Position numbers and translations under genes: made by a program. A stretch of DNA of 7,609 nt from Bacteroidales bacterium. Its GTDB lineage: Bacteria; Bacteroidota; Bacteroidia; Bacteroidales; UBA932. Below the pieces are notes generated by a model. It did no database searches. It saw nothing but the letters and a program-made list of their open reading frames with translations, and had not been told where the DNA came from. Where the stretch lies: assembly GCA_017472115.1 (NCBI GenBank), contig JAFUQW010000115.1, positions 1 to 7,609 of the forward strand, read 5' to 3'. Of this stretch, positions 1 to 6,227 are shown piece after piece. Within the stretch, counting starts at the first letter, position 1, and each line of letters opens with the position of its first letter.

Positions 1-21
1 AAAATATAAACAGACAAATAT

Positions 22-1794
22 ATGTACAGAACACACACCTGCGGAGAACTCCGCATAGAGAATGTCGGCCAGACAGTGACCCTGGCCGGATGGGTACAGA
101 AATCACGCAAGCTCGGAGGTATGACCTTCGTGGATTTGAGAGACCGTTACGGCATCACACAGCTGGTGGTTGACGCCCATGCAGAGGCAGAGCTAGTCGA
201 GACAGCATCAAGCCTCGGCCGCGAATGGGTGCTTCAGGTGACCGGTCAGGTGATCGAGCGCCAGAGCAAGAACCCGAAGATGCCTACAGGTGACATCGAG
301 ATCAGCCTCAGCGCGATCAAGGTCCTCAACAAGGCCAACACTCCTCCTTTCACAATCGAGGACGAGAGTGACGGCGGCGAGGAACTCCGTGCAAAGTACC
401 GCTATCTCGACCTTCGCAGAAACCCTCTCCAGAAGGCTCTCAAGCTCCGTCATCAGGTAGCTCACGAGGTGCGCAACTATCTTGACGCCCAAGGCTTCCT
501 TGAGATCGAGACTCCATATCTCATCAAATCGACTCCTGAAGGAGCACGTGACTTCGTTGTTCCGTCAAGAATGAACCCGGGTCAGTTCTATGCTCTTCCT
601 CAGTCTCCTCAGACATTCAAGCAGCTCCTCATGGTGGCAGGTTACGACCGCTATTTCCAGATCGTTCGCTGCTTCCGTGACGAGGACCTCCGTGCCGACC
701 GTCAGCCTGAATTCACACAGATCGACTGTGAGATGTCGTTCGTGGAGCAGGAAGATGTCCTCAATACCTTTGAGGGTATGATGAGGGCGCTCTTCAAGAA
801 TGTCCTCAACGTTGAGATTGCAGAGCGCATCCCTCGCATGAGCTGGTACGACGCGATGGATTTTTACGGCAGCGACAAGCCGGACATCCGTTTCGACATG
901 AAGATCCATGAGATAACCGACCTCGTGAAGGGTTGCGGATTCTCTGTGTTCGACAGCGTTGACTATATCGGTGCCATCAATGTAGAAGGCACTGCAGGAT
1001 ATACCCGCAAGCAGATCGACGAGCTCACAGAGTGGGTGAAGAGACCTCAGGTCGGTGCCAAGGGACTCGTTTACATCAAGCTCAACGAGGACGGCACCAT
1101 CAAGTCTTCTATCGACAAGTTCTACACTCCTGAACAGCTTCAGGCTGTGGCAGACCGTCTCGGCGCAAAGAAGGGCGACATGATGCTCGTGCTCTGTGGC
1201 GCGAAGAGAAAGACCCAGACCATGCTCGGTGTGCTCCGTATAGAGATGGGTAACCGTCTCGGCCTCCGTGATCCGTTCAACTTCGCACCTCTCTGGGTTG
1301 TGGATTTCCCTCTCGTGGAGTGGGATGACGAGACCCAGCGTTTCTATGCGATGCACCATCCGTTCACTGCACCTAAGCCGGAGCATCTCGAACTTTTCTA
1401 CAGCGACAAGAAGGAAGATCTTGAAAGGGTATGTGCCAACGCATATGACTTCGTCCTCAACGGTACAGAGCTCGGTGGCGGTTCGATCCGTATCCATGAG
1501 GCGGCAATGCAGGAGCGCATGTTCGAGGTTCTCGGCATCAGCAAGGAGGACGCAGAATACAAGTTCGGCTTCATCATCAACGCATTCAAGTTCGGTGCAC
1601 CTCCACACGGCGGTCTCGCATTCGGTTTCGACCGCGTATGCTCGCTCTTCGGCGGTCAGGAGACAATCCGCGACTACATCGCATTCCCTAAGAACAACCA
1701 GGGTCGCGACGTCATGATTGACTCTCCGTCATACATCGACCAGGAGCAGATGGACGAACTCTTCCTCAACTCCACAGCCGAGCGCAAGGAGTAG
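22..1794 (+). CDS. aspS: Aspartyl-tRNA synthetase (class II, bacterial type)
   Basis: Cytoplasmic enzyme that charges tRNA-Asp with aspartate using ATP. The 590-residue length is normal for the bacterial form. Seen in order: an N-terminal OB-fold anticodon-binding domain (about residues 1-110); the start of the class II catalytic domain with the aspartate-site motif QSPQ at 194-197; motif 2 with F218-R219-D220-E221 and R227-Q228-P229-E230-F231; a bacterial GAD-type insertion (roughly 290-400); and motif 3 GLAFGFDR at 530-537. Leu31 and Lys83 sit at positions that, from memory of the family, mark the discriminating form, which charges only tRNA-Asp and not tRNA-Asn. The ATG at 22 is the natural N-terminus ([11 protein letters not shown], matching the family). 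The A-rich leader has no clear Shine-Dalgarno site, as is common in Bacteroidota. The gene appears to stand alone and ends shortly before a strong terminator. No damage is seen. Confidence 0.98.
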   Translation: MYRTHTCGELRIENVGQTVTLAGWVQKSRKLGGMTFVDLRDRYGITQLVVDAHAEAELVETASSLGREWVLQVTGQVIERQSKNPKMPTGDIEISLSAIKVLNKANTPPFTIEDESDGGEELRAKYRYLDLRRNPLQKALKLRHQVAHEVRNYLDAQGFLEIETPYLIKSTPEGARDFVVPSRMNPGQFYALPQSPQTFKQLLMVAGYDRYFQIVRCFRDEDLRADRQPEFTQIDCEMSFVEQEDVLNTFEGMMRALFKNVLNVEIAERIPRMSWYDAMDFYGSDKPDIRFDMKIHEITDLVKGCGFSVFDSVDYIGAINVEGTAGYTRKQIDELTEWVKRPQVGAKGLVYIKLNEDGTIKSSIDKFYTPEQLQAVADRLGAKKGDMMLVLCGAKRKTQTMLGVLRIEMGNRLGLRDPFNFAPLWVVDFPLVEWDDETQRFYAMHHPFTAPKPEHLELFYSDKKEDLERVCANAYDFVLNGTELGGGSIRIHEAAMQERMFEVLGISKEDAEYKFGFIINAFKFGAPPHGGLAFGFDRVCSLFGGQETIRDYIAFPKNNQGRDVMIDSPSYIDQEQMDELFLNSTAERKE

Positions 1795-1833
1795 TACCCG
1801 CACCGGTGCATGCCGGATGCAATAATGACTTTT

Positions 1834-1882
1834 GTCACGAAGTATGGAAATCAACTGGTTTTCCGTACTTCGTGACTTTTTT
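1834..1882 (+). terminator. Strong intrinsic terminator after aspS
   Basis: Bases 1834-1850 pair with 1860-1876 as a 17-base stem with one G-T wobble and a 9-base loop. Six T residues follow at 1877-1882. It lies 39 bases after the aspS stop, so it should end aspS transcription and insulate the next operon. Confidence 0.9.
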
Positions 1883-1900
1883 GTAAAATATTTTCTTCCC

Positions 1901-1935
1901 TTTGCTTGCATATTCGGAATAAATCCCTATATTTG
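1901..1935 (+). promoter_or_regulatory. Bacteroidetes-type sigma-ABfr promoter for the superoxide reductase operon
   Basis: TATATTTG at 1928-1935 is an exact match to the Bacteroidetes -7 consensus TAnnTTTG. A TTG at 1906-1908 lies 19 bases upstream, with an overlapping TTTG at 1901-1904 lying 23 bases upstream; the former has the better spacing for a -33 element. The site is just downstream of the aspS terminator and would give a leader of about 45 bases before the ATG at 1986. The leader is A-rich and contains an AGGA at 1975-1978, a plausible ribosome-binding site. Confidence 0.75.
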
Positions 1936-1985
1936 CAATAAATTAGAATAATTCAAAATAAAATAACAAATAAAAGGATATTGAT

Positions 1986-2360
1986 ATGGCAACGAAATTT
2001 TATAAATGCCTCAATTGCGGCAATGTAGTGCAGAAGGTTATAGACAGAAAAGTACCGGTGTTCTGCTGTGGCAAAAGGATGGAAGAGCTTGTACCCGGAA
2101 CAGTAGAAGCAAGCGTAGAGAAGCATCTTCCGGTGGTGACCTGGCTTGACGATAATACAATCAAGGTAGAGGTGGGAAGTGTGGCTCATCCTATGCTGGA
2201 GGAACATCATATTTCATTCATCTACGTTGAGACAGAGAACGGCGGAATCCGCGTGGATCTGAAGGACAAGCCGGAGGCGGTAATCTTTCTTGGAGAAGAG
2301 AAGGCCGTAGCAGTCTATGAATACTGCAATCTTCATGGCCTTTGGAAGACAGAACTTTAG
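1986..2360 (+). CDS. dfx: Desulfoferrodoxin, two-iron superoxide reductase
   Basis: Cytoplasmic enzyme that reduces superoxide to hydrogen peroxide without making oxygen, the anaerobe's alternative to superoxide dismutase. The 124-residue length fits the two-iron class. The N-terminal desulforedoxin-like domain (about 1-36) has C8-x-x-C11 and the pair C27-C28, the four ligands of the Fe(Cys)4 centre. The catalytic domain has E45-K46-H47, H68, H74, C114 and H117, matching the His4-Cys ligand set and the Glu/Lys pair at the active site in known family members. It is first in a probable operon with a small winged-helix protein and rubredoxin, the expected electron donor. The ATG at 1986 has an AGGA site 7 bases upstream and a consensus promoter, so the start is secure. 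No key residue is missing. Confidence 0.97.
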   Translation: MATKFYKCLNCGNVVQKVIDRKVPVFCCGKRMEELVPGTVEASVEKHLPVVTWLDDNTIKVEVGSVAHPMLEEHHISFIYVETENGGIRVDLKDKPEAVIFLGEEKAVAVYEYCNLHGLWKTEL

Positions 2361-2388
2361 TATTAACTGATTATAGAAACGAAAATAT

Positions 2389-2565
2389 ATGGAAAAGGAA
2401 CTTGTACTCAAGACCATGCGTGAGGCAGGAAAGCCAGTGGCAGCCGGTGAGGTGGCAACACTTTCAGGACTTGACAGGAAGGTGGTAGATAAGGTCTTTG
2501 CAGAGCTCAAGAAGACAGGTGAGATCGTTTCACCGGTAAGGTGTAAATGGACTCCTGCCGAGTAA
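2389..2565 (+). CDS. 58-residue winged-helix-like DNA-binding protein
   Basis: Small complete gene, ATG to TAA, 28 bases after the superoxide reductase stop. The protein runs from MEKELVLKTMREAGKP to RCKWTPAE. The pattern is helix (about 2-13), a short helix beginning at 18 (AAGEVATLSGL), a recognition-type helix (about 29-43, DRKVVDKVFAELKKTG), then a short beta wing (EIVSPVRCKWTP). This is the core of a winged helix-turn-helix with nothing added. I recall similar proteins of about 60 residues in other Bacteroidales, usually annotated as transcriptional regulators, but no function is established to my knowledge. Only one cysteine (C52) is present, so it has no obvious metal or Fe-S site of its own unless it dimerises. 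Its place between the superoxide reductase and rubredoxin genes suggests a role in the oxidative-stress response, possibly autoregulation. The reading frame and fold are fairly sure; the role is inference. Confidence 0.85.
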   Translation: MEKELVLKTMREAGKPVAAGEVATLSGLDRKVVDKVFAELKKTGEIVSPVRCKWTPAE

Positions 2566-2650
2566 GGATCAAGGTCATTTCATAGAGTCATCGGCAGAAC
2601 AGGCCTGATACTTGCTAAGGGACAGGGAACGAACTTAAATCATCAATGTT

Positions 2651-2848
2651 ATGAACACAGCATCAAATTCCCCTTCCAAGCCCGACATGTCAAGATATGT
2701 CTGTATAGTATGCGGTTGGGTTTATGACCCTGAGACCGGTGATCCCGACACAGGCGTAGCACCCGGTACTCCATTCGAAGAAATCCCCGATGACTGGACA
2801 TGTCCGGCCTGCGGCGTCGGCAAGGAACATTTCGAGAAAGAGAAATGA
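2651..2848 (+). CDS. Rubredoxin
   Basis: Small cytoplasmic one-electron carrier with one Fe(Cys)4 centre. Both ligand loops are intact: C18-x-x-C21-G22 and C51-P52-x-C54-G55. The conserved aromatic and turn residues around them are also present (W23, Y25, P27, G30, P38, G39, F42, P46, D48, W49). The usual 52-54 residue rubredoxin begins at Met13 (ATG at 2687). The upstream ATG at 2651 adds a 12-residue polar tail and has the more A-rich preceding sequence, so I keep it, though the internal start is a real alternative. The gene lies 85 bases after the winged-helix gene. I see no terminator and no good promoter in that gap, so co-transcription with the superoxide reductase gene is likely. In that setting rubredoxin would pass electrons to superoxide reductase. 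Confidence 0.95.
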   Translation: MNTASNSPSKPDMSRYVCIVCGWVYDPETGDPDTGVAPGTPFEEIPDDWTCPACGVGKEHFEKEK

Positions 2849-2883
2849 CAAAGACAGCCATATCCCTTTCTGTGGCACTGCAG

Positions 2884-2915
2884 TTTGTTTATTCGGATAA
2901 ACATTTGTAATATTG
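2884..2915 (+). promoter_or_regulatory. Possible promoter for the DUF1349-acetyltransferase unit
   Basis: TAATATTG at 2908-2915 differs from the Bacteroidetes -7 consensus TAnnTTTG at one base. TTTG at 2884-2887 lies 20 bases upstream, a normal spacing. The leader to the ATG at 2972 would be about 50 bases. The -33 element overlaps the hairpin at 2886-2903. The call is tentative because the whole region is AT-rich. Confidence 0.4.
2886..2903 (+). other. Perfect 7-base-pair hairpin or dyad after rubredoxin
   Basis: TGTTTAT at 2886-2892 pairs exactly with ATAAACA at 2897-2903 around the loop TCGG. It starts 38 bases after the rubredoxin stop. As RNA it is an AT-rich stem followed by only three T residues, so it would be a weak terminator or 3'-end stabiliser. 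As DNA it is a symmetric site overlapping the -33 element of the candidate promoter. I cannot decide between these. Confidence 0.4.
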
Positions 2916-2971
2916 CAGAAGTCAATATGACAACCGGAAACTTATAATAAACAACTGACATAACATAGACA

Positions 2972-3706
2972 ATGGCTCGTCCAAACACGTTTCTTGCAAC
3001 AATCATGACCATGATCATGGCGTCATCATGTGCAAACCCATCAGAAAGCTCTTTCGTTGACGGAGTGACTACCGCTCTGAATCAGGGTGGTAGAGTCACT
3101 CTTGAAAGTATGGAGTGGACACGCGATCCGCAGGCCTTCTCCATCAACGGCGACACCCTTACCATCACGACCGCTCCGCATACCGACCTGTGGCAGAGGA
3201 CATATTACCATTTCCGCAATGACAATGCCCCTGTGCTGCAGATGAAGACAAGGGAGAAGTATTTCAGTTTCGTCGTCAAGACGGACTTCACCCGGAGCCA
3301 CCATCGTTTCGACCAGTGCGGTATCGTCATGTATCTTGACAGCGACAACTGGCTGAAAGGTTCCGTTGAATATGAAAATGAAGAGTTCCAGCATCTCGGC
3401 AGTGTAGTGACCAACAACGGATACTCGGATTGGGCAACTACCGCTATTCCGGCAGATGTAAAGACCATGTGGTACCGCTTTTCGCGTCGTGCCGACGACT
3501 ACTGCATCGAGTGCTCGACCGATGGAGTCACATTCAGTCAGATGCGTATATGCCACATGTACAAAGGTGCGGAAGAAATAAGTTTCGGAATATATGCCTG
3601 CTCGCCTGAGGAGTCCTCGTTCACTGCCGTATTCACTGACATGAAGATCACCGAATGCATGTGGAAGGCTCATGACGGTCAGCAACCTGATGAGGAGCTG
3701 TCATGA
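2972..3706 (+). CDS. DUF1349 family lipoprotein (concanavalin A-like fold)
   Basis: 244-residue protein with a short hydrophobic N-terminus (residues 7-17) and Cys20 in the context A-S-S-C, an acceptable though not ideal lipobox, so it is probably a lipoprotein anchored in the cell envelope. The body matches the DUF1349 family: a beta-rich domain with the regions FDQCGIVMYLDSDNWLKGSVEYEN (about 112-135, shown by W126, K128 and E132), the VVTNNGYSDWAT stretch (143-154), W165-Y166 and a terminal FTDMKI strand (222-227). This family has a concanavalin A/LamG-like jelly-roll fold, which often binds carbohydrate, but its activity is not known and I do not assign one. The residues after Cys20 (ANPSES) lack the acidic surface-export signal known for Bacteroides, so surface display is uncertain. 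The stop codon overlaps the start of the acetyltransferase gene (ATGA), so the two are translationally coupled. Confidence 0.85.
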   Translation: MARPNTFLATIMTMIMASSCANPSESSFVDGVTTALNQGGRVTLESMEWTRDPQAFSINGDTLTITTAPHTDLWQRTYYHFRNDNAPVLQMKTREKYFSFVVKTDFTRSHHRFDQCGIVMYLDSDNWLKGSVEYENEEFQHLGSVVTNNGYSDWATTAIPADVKTMWYRFSRRADDYCIECSTDGVTFSQMRICHMYKGAEEISFGIYACSPEESSFTAVFTDMKITECMWKAHDGQQPDEELS

Positions 3707-4263
3707 CGGAAAAGGAAAAGATGCTTGCCGGGATGGTGTATTCGGCAGTCGATAAAGAACTTCTGGAGGAACTGAATGCCGTCAAGGAAGCTATACATGG
3801 ATATAATTCTCTTTCACCCGCTGACACCGTGGGCCGTCTGTGCGTTCTCAAAGGTCTGCTCGGTCATATAGGAGATGACGAAATCATCATAAACCAGCCT
3901 TTCTACTGCGATTATGGCAAGCAGATAAGTGTAGGCAAGCGTTTCTTCGCCAATTTCCACTTCACCGTGCTGGATGAGGCGAAGGTTACCATCGGAGACG
4001 ATTGTTTCATCGGACCGAATGTAAGCATATATACTGCCTGTCACAGCACTGATCCGGTAGAAAGGAATACCCGCAACGAATGGGCAGAGCCCGTCACCAT
4101 CGGAAACAATGTCTGGATAGGCGGAAGCGTGACGATTTTGCCCGGAGTGACGATCGGCGATAATGTGACGGTCGGTGCCGGATCGGTTGTCACGAAAGAC
4201 ATTCCCTCTGACGCAGTTGCCGTCGGCAATCCATGCCGGGTCATCAGACAAATCAGCAAGTAA
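3703..4263 (+). CDS. Hexapeptide-repeat O-acetyltransferase, maltose/galactoside type
   Basis: 186-residue cytoplasmic enzyme expected to move acetyl from acetyl-CoA to a sugar hydroxyl. The N-terminal helical cap (about 1-55, starting TEKEKMLAGMVYSA) is that of the maltose acetyltransferase/LacA/NodL group. It is followed by left-handed beta-helix hexapeptide repeats (I75-V77, V95-I97, I133, V143-I145, V149-I151, V155-V157). N84, the catalytic H114 in the motif TACHSTDP, W138 and the C-terminal AVGNPCRVIR (172-182) correspond to the conserved Asn, His and Trp of this group as I recall them from LacA. The length is typical. The start overlaps the preceding DUF1349 stop by 4 bases, so it is probably expressed with that lipoprotein. 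The natural acceptor is unknown: members of this family are often annotated as maltose or galactoside acetyltransferases without proof. A link to carbohydrate handling by the neighbour is inference. Confidence 0.93.
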   Translation: MTEKEKMLAGMVYSAVDKELLEELNAVKEAIHGYNSLSPADTVGRLCVLKGLLGHIGDDEIIINQPFYCDYGKQISVGKRFFANFHFTVLDEAKVTIGDDCFIGPNVSIYTACHSTDPVERNTRNEWAEPVTIGNNVWIGGSVTILPGVTIGDNVTVGAGSVVTKDIPSDAVAVGNPCRVIRQISK

Positions 4264-4278
4264 TGAGTCCCTTCACCG

Positions 4279-4782
4279 CTATGAAGCGGCCTTGACAAAG
4301 AGGGATTCCACTTCGGTGCGGTTCATGTTGCCGTCAATGCAGATGAACTGGACATCGGGGTCAGAGATTATGTAGAATACGAAACTCTCTATGGTGGTGT
4401 CGGTGCCTGCCGTGTATATCCGGACTATGTCCTCTTCGTCCATGACCTCCATCAGGAGTTCGTAGTGCTTTTTGCTGCGGTCATTCTCCACCATTGCCTT
4501 GATGTCTGCGGAAAGCAAGGCGGCTGACTGCGGGTCGCTGATGTCCAGCATGTAGAATCCGCTGAATGAACTGATCAGAGGGGCTATATCGACTGCTTCG
4601 CCTTCACCCATTTCAACATTGAGTTCCGGCAGTTTGCCTATGAGCCTGAACATTGACGGCGATATATATACCGCCGATACTCCCTTGCTGCCCGAATATT
4701 TGCTGTATATGTTCTTTCCTTCCTGTGCAGCGGCTCCCAATGTTATGAGGAGAAGGACTGCCATTATGTATAATTTCTTCAT
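4279..4782 (-). CDS. DUF4252 secreted protein B
   Basis: 167-residue protein with a clear Sec signal peptide: KK at 2-3, a hydrophobic core at about 5-17, and an AAA cleavage site near residue 19. It is therefore exported to the periplasm or beyond. There is no lipobox. The mature part matches the DUF4252 family of Bacteroidota, with unknown function. The C-terminal half aligns with protein A at the other end of the operon: LMEVMDEEDIVRIYTAG here (110-126) against IMEIKDEDDMVNIYGAG there. I chose the ATG at 4782; an in-frame TTG two codons upstream is less likely, since MKKLYIM is an ordinary signal-peptide start. It is the last gene of the minus-strand sigma-factor operon, 59 bases after the membrane protein. 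A short hairpin (4276-4289) overlaps its stop, but no T tract follows on either strand, so no terminator is called. Confidence 0.88.
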   Translation of the reverse strand: MKKLYIMAVLLLITLGAAAQEGKNIYSKYSGSKGVSAVYISPSMFRLIGKLPELNVEMGEGEAVDIAPLISSFSGFYMLDISDPQSAALLSADIKAMVENDRSKKHYELLMEVMDEEDIVRIYTAGTDTTIESFVFYIISDPDVQFICIDGNMNRTEVESLFVKAAS

Positions 4783-4841
4783 TTTCAATTGTTTTTGCGT
4801 TTTTAAACCAGAAGTGTTGTTTATAAGACTTGCTGAAAAGG

Positions 4842-5216
4842 TCAGTCGAATACCGCAGCGGCCTTGTCCATGATCTCTTCCGACCTGTCTGCCATCTCAA
4901 ACCCTTTCCGGAGTTCCTGTGACATGGTTGCGAAAGCCCTTTCGAGTTCGGCGTATGCGAGATAAGGGTCGTCGAAGGTATCCTTCGGCTCGTTCTGAAG
5001 GCCGAAGATTCCTATGCCCACTCCTATGATAACTGCGACTGCAGCGGCTATGCCTATCCATCTTGAAGGTGTGACTGACTCCGCTCTGAGATCTTCTGCA
5101 ATTATCTGAGCCTCAATCTTTTGTGTAAAGCCATTCGGGACCTCTATCCTCTCGTCTGAGGCAATCCGTTCCAGATCCTCAAGACTCATTCTTTCTATTT
5201 CCTGTATCGACTTCAT
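4842..5216 (-). CDS. Probable anti-sigma factor, one-pass membrane protein
   Basis: 124-residue protein with one transmembrane segment at about 53-73 (WIGIAAAVAVIIGVGIGIFGL region). The acidic N-terminal arm of about 52 residues (IQEIERMSLEDLERIASDE) should lie in the cytoplasm, and a helical C-terminal tail (about 82-122, DPYLAYAELERAFATMSQEL) in the periplasm. It lacks the His-Cys-Cys zinc motif of the ZAS class of anti-sigma factors, so family recognition rests on architecture and position. It directly follows the ECF sigma gene with an ATGA overlap, the classic place for a cognate anti-sigma factor, and small proteins of this kind accompany sigma and DUF4252 genes in other Bacteroidales as I recall. 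The likely role is to hold the sigma factor at the membrane until a periplasmic signal arrives, but this is inference. Confidence 0.72.
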   Translation of the reverse strand: MKSIQEIERMSLEDLERIASDERIEVPNGFTQKIEAQIIAEDLRAESVTPSRWIGIAAAVAVIIGVGIGIFGLQNEPKDTFDDPYLAYAELERAFATMSQELRKGFEMADRSEEIMDKAAAVFD

Positions 5217-5695
5217 AAACTTGTTTTTCTTTTAAGGGTTTTTCTTGCCATGCTTACAAGCACCCTTACATGTACCTGCGAAAGGCCGGTCCTTTCCGAT
5301 ATTTCTTTGTAGTCAAGTCCTTCCAAGGCCTTCATCTTCAGAATCCGAGCTTGCGGGTCAGGCAGTTTGTCCATCTCTGTCATCAGGCGTTCCAGCATAT
5401 CCTTCGACGCCATCCTGCTGTCCGGAAGCGGATCCTCAAGAGGTATTCTTTCATCTACCGTTTCAGCCTTCCTCACCATCCTGCGCCTCATCGTGTCTAT
5501 GCAGATATTCTTGAGCACGGACATCGCGTATGCCGTCATGTTTTCCGGGGCTTTCCCGTTCCGGACGGCCGCATGGAGCCTGATGTAGAGTTCCTGGACG
5601 GCATCTTCCGCATCCTGACGGTCTTCAAGAAGATGGAATGCCACCCTGTAGAACCGTTCCGCATGAGAGACCGATATGAGAGCGGGATCATTCAT
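5213..5695 (-). CDS. ECF-type RNA polymerase sigma factor
   Basis: 160-residue sigma-70 family factor of the extracytoplasmic-function group, which redirects RNA polymerase to a small set of promoters. Region 2 spans about 12-76, with the DAEDAVQELYIRL core-binding segment (28-40) and a -10-recognising helix ending in DTMRRR (67-72). Region 4 spans about 101-156, with LPDPQARILKMKALEG (111-126) and a helix-turn-helix DYKEISERTGLSQVHVRVLVSMARKTL (key residues D128-Y129, G137-L138, V141-V143). There is no region 1.1 or 3, as expected for the group. The ATG at 5693-5695 lies inside the end of DUF4252 protein A (8-base overlap), and the stop overlaps the membrane-protein start by 4 bases, so the three genes are tightly coupled. 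Regulation is probably by the adjacent membrane protein and by the factor's own promoter. Confidence 0.95.
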   Translation of the reverse strand: MNDPALISVSHAERFYRVAFHLLEDRQDAEDAVQELYIRLHAAVRNGKAPENMTAYAMSVLKNICIDTMRRRMVRKAETVDERIPLEDPLPDSRMASKDMLERLMTEMDKLPDPQARILKMKALEGLDYKEISERTGLSQVHVRVLVSMARKTLKRKTSL

Positions 5696-6227
5696 TTGCC
5701 ATGACTATGAGATCGGCGATCTTCTTTGAGCTTATCTTTCCGAAAAGGCATATCAGAGCACATTCACCCGGATTATAGATGATGAGGTCGCTGATGCTGT
5801 CACCGTCATCCGAGCCTGCTCCGTAGATGTTGACCATGTCGTCTTCATCCTTGATCTCCATGATTTTCTCTCCTTTGTCGAGGATGGAGGTGATCTTCCT
5901 TTCGAATGAGGTCTTTCGGGATGCCTCCGCTTCTCCATAATCCACCACTATGATCCTTTTCATCTGGTCAATTATCTCGATTGCGGCCCTGTCCTCTTCG
6001 TTGTCGGCAGAAACCTTTGCCATCATTCTTATCAGTCCGAGTCCCAAACCTCCTACAGACACTACCTCGAACCCTTCTTCGAGATTATAGTCTCTGATCA
6101 GTTCAGCCACTGCATCGGAGTTGATCTTGTCCGGTCTGCCTTCATCCGGCGTTCCTGCCGCCGCTTCCTTCCCTGCCATATTTGCCGCAAAAGCGGCAAT
6201 CAGCAATATTGAAATAATCTTTTTCAT
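5688..6227 (-). CDS. DUF4252 secreted protein A
   Basis: 179-residue protein with a Sec-type signal peptide (KK at 2-3, hydrophobic core about 4-16, possible cleavage after the AAA at 22-24). The mature part has a GGLGLGLIRMM segment (59-69), a conserved block KIMEIKDEDDMVNIYGAG (121-138) and a C-terminal ALICLFGKIS strand region (157-166). It aligns with DUF4252 protein B at the operon's other end, so the two are diverged paralogues. The family is known from Bacteroidota and has no established function. Here the gene is first in the operon, before the sigma gene, with an 8-base overlap; an exported protein in front of and coupled to a sigma factor could be part of the signal input. The start ATG at 6225-6227 is well supported by the signal peptide. 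A perfect 7-base-pair hairpin (6182-6199) lies in the signal-peptide codons. Confidence 0.86.
   Translation of the reverse strand: MKKIISILLIAAFAANMAGKEAAAGTPDEGRPDKINSDAVAELIRDYNLEEGFEVVSVGGLGLGLIRMMAKVSADNEEDRAAIEIIDQMKRIIVVDYGEAEASRKTSFERKITSILDKGEKIMEIKDEDDMVNIYGAGSDDGDSISDLIIYNPGECALICLFGKISSKKIADLIVMANE

Noticed and set aside
565..1608. A 347-codon open frame on the minus strand inside aspS
   Set aside because: It is antisense to a highly conserved synthetase, its translation is rich in Cys, His and Leu without any recognisable domain, and it follows from the codon bias of aspS.
3009..3020. Perfect 12-base palindrome CCATGATCATGG as a regulatory site
   Set aside because: It lies within signal-peptide codons (Thr-Met-Ile-Met-Ala) after the start, and is most simply a result of repeated Met and Ile codons.
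3041..3685. A 214-codon minus-strand frame opposite the DUF1349 gene
   Set aside because: The plus-strand frame has a lipoprotein signal and recognisable family motifs and is coupled to the next gene; the antisense frame has no such support.
4276..4289. Hairpin CCGCT-ATGA-AGCGG at the convergent gene ends as a two-way terminator
   Set aside because: The stem is only 5 base pairs and no T tract follows on either strand; it also overlaps the last codons of the minus-strand gene.
4783..4788. TTG start two codons upstream for DUF4252 protein B
   Set aside because: The ATG at 4780-4782 gives a normal signal-peptide start; nothing favours the rarer codon.
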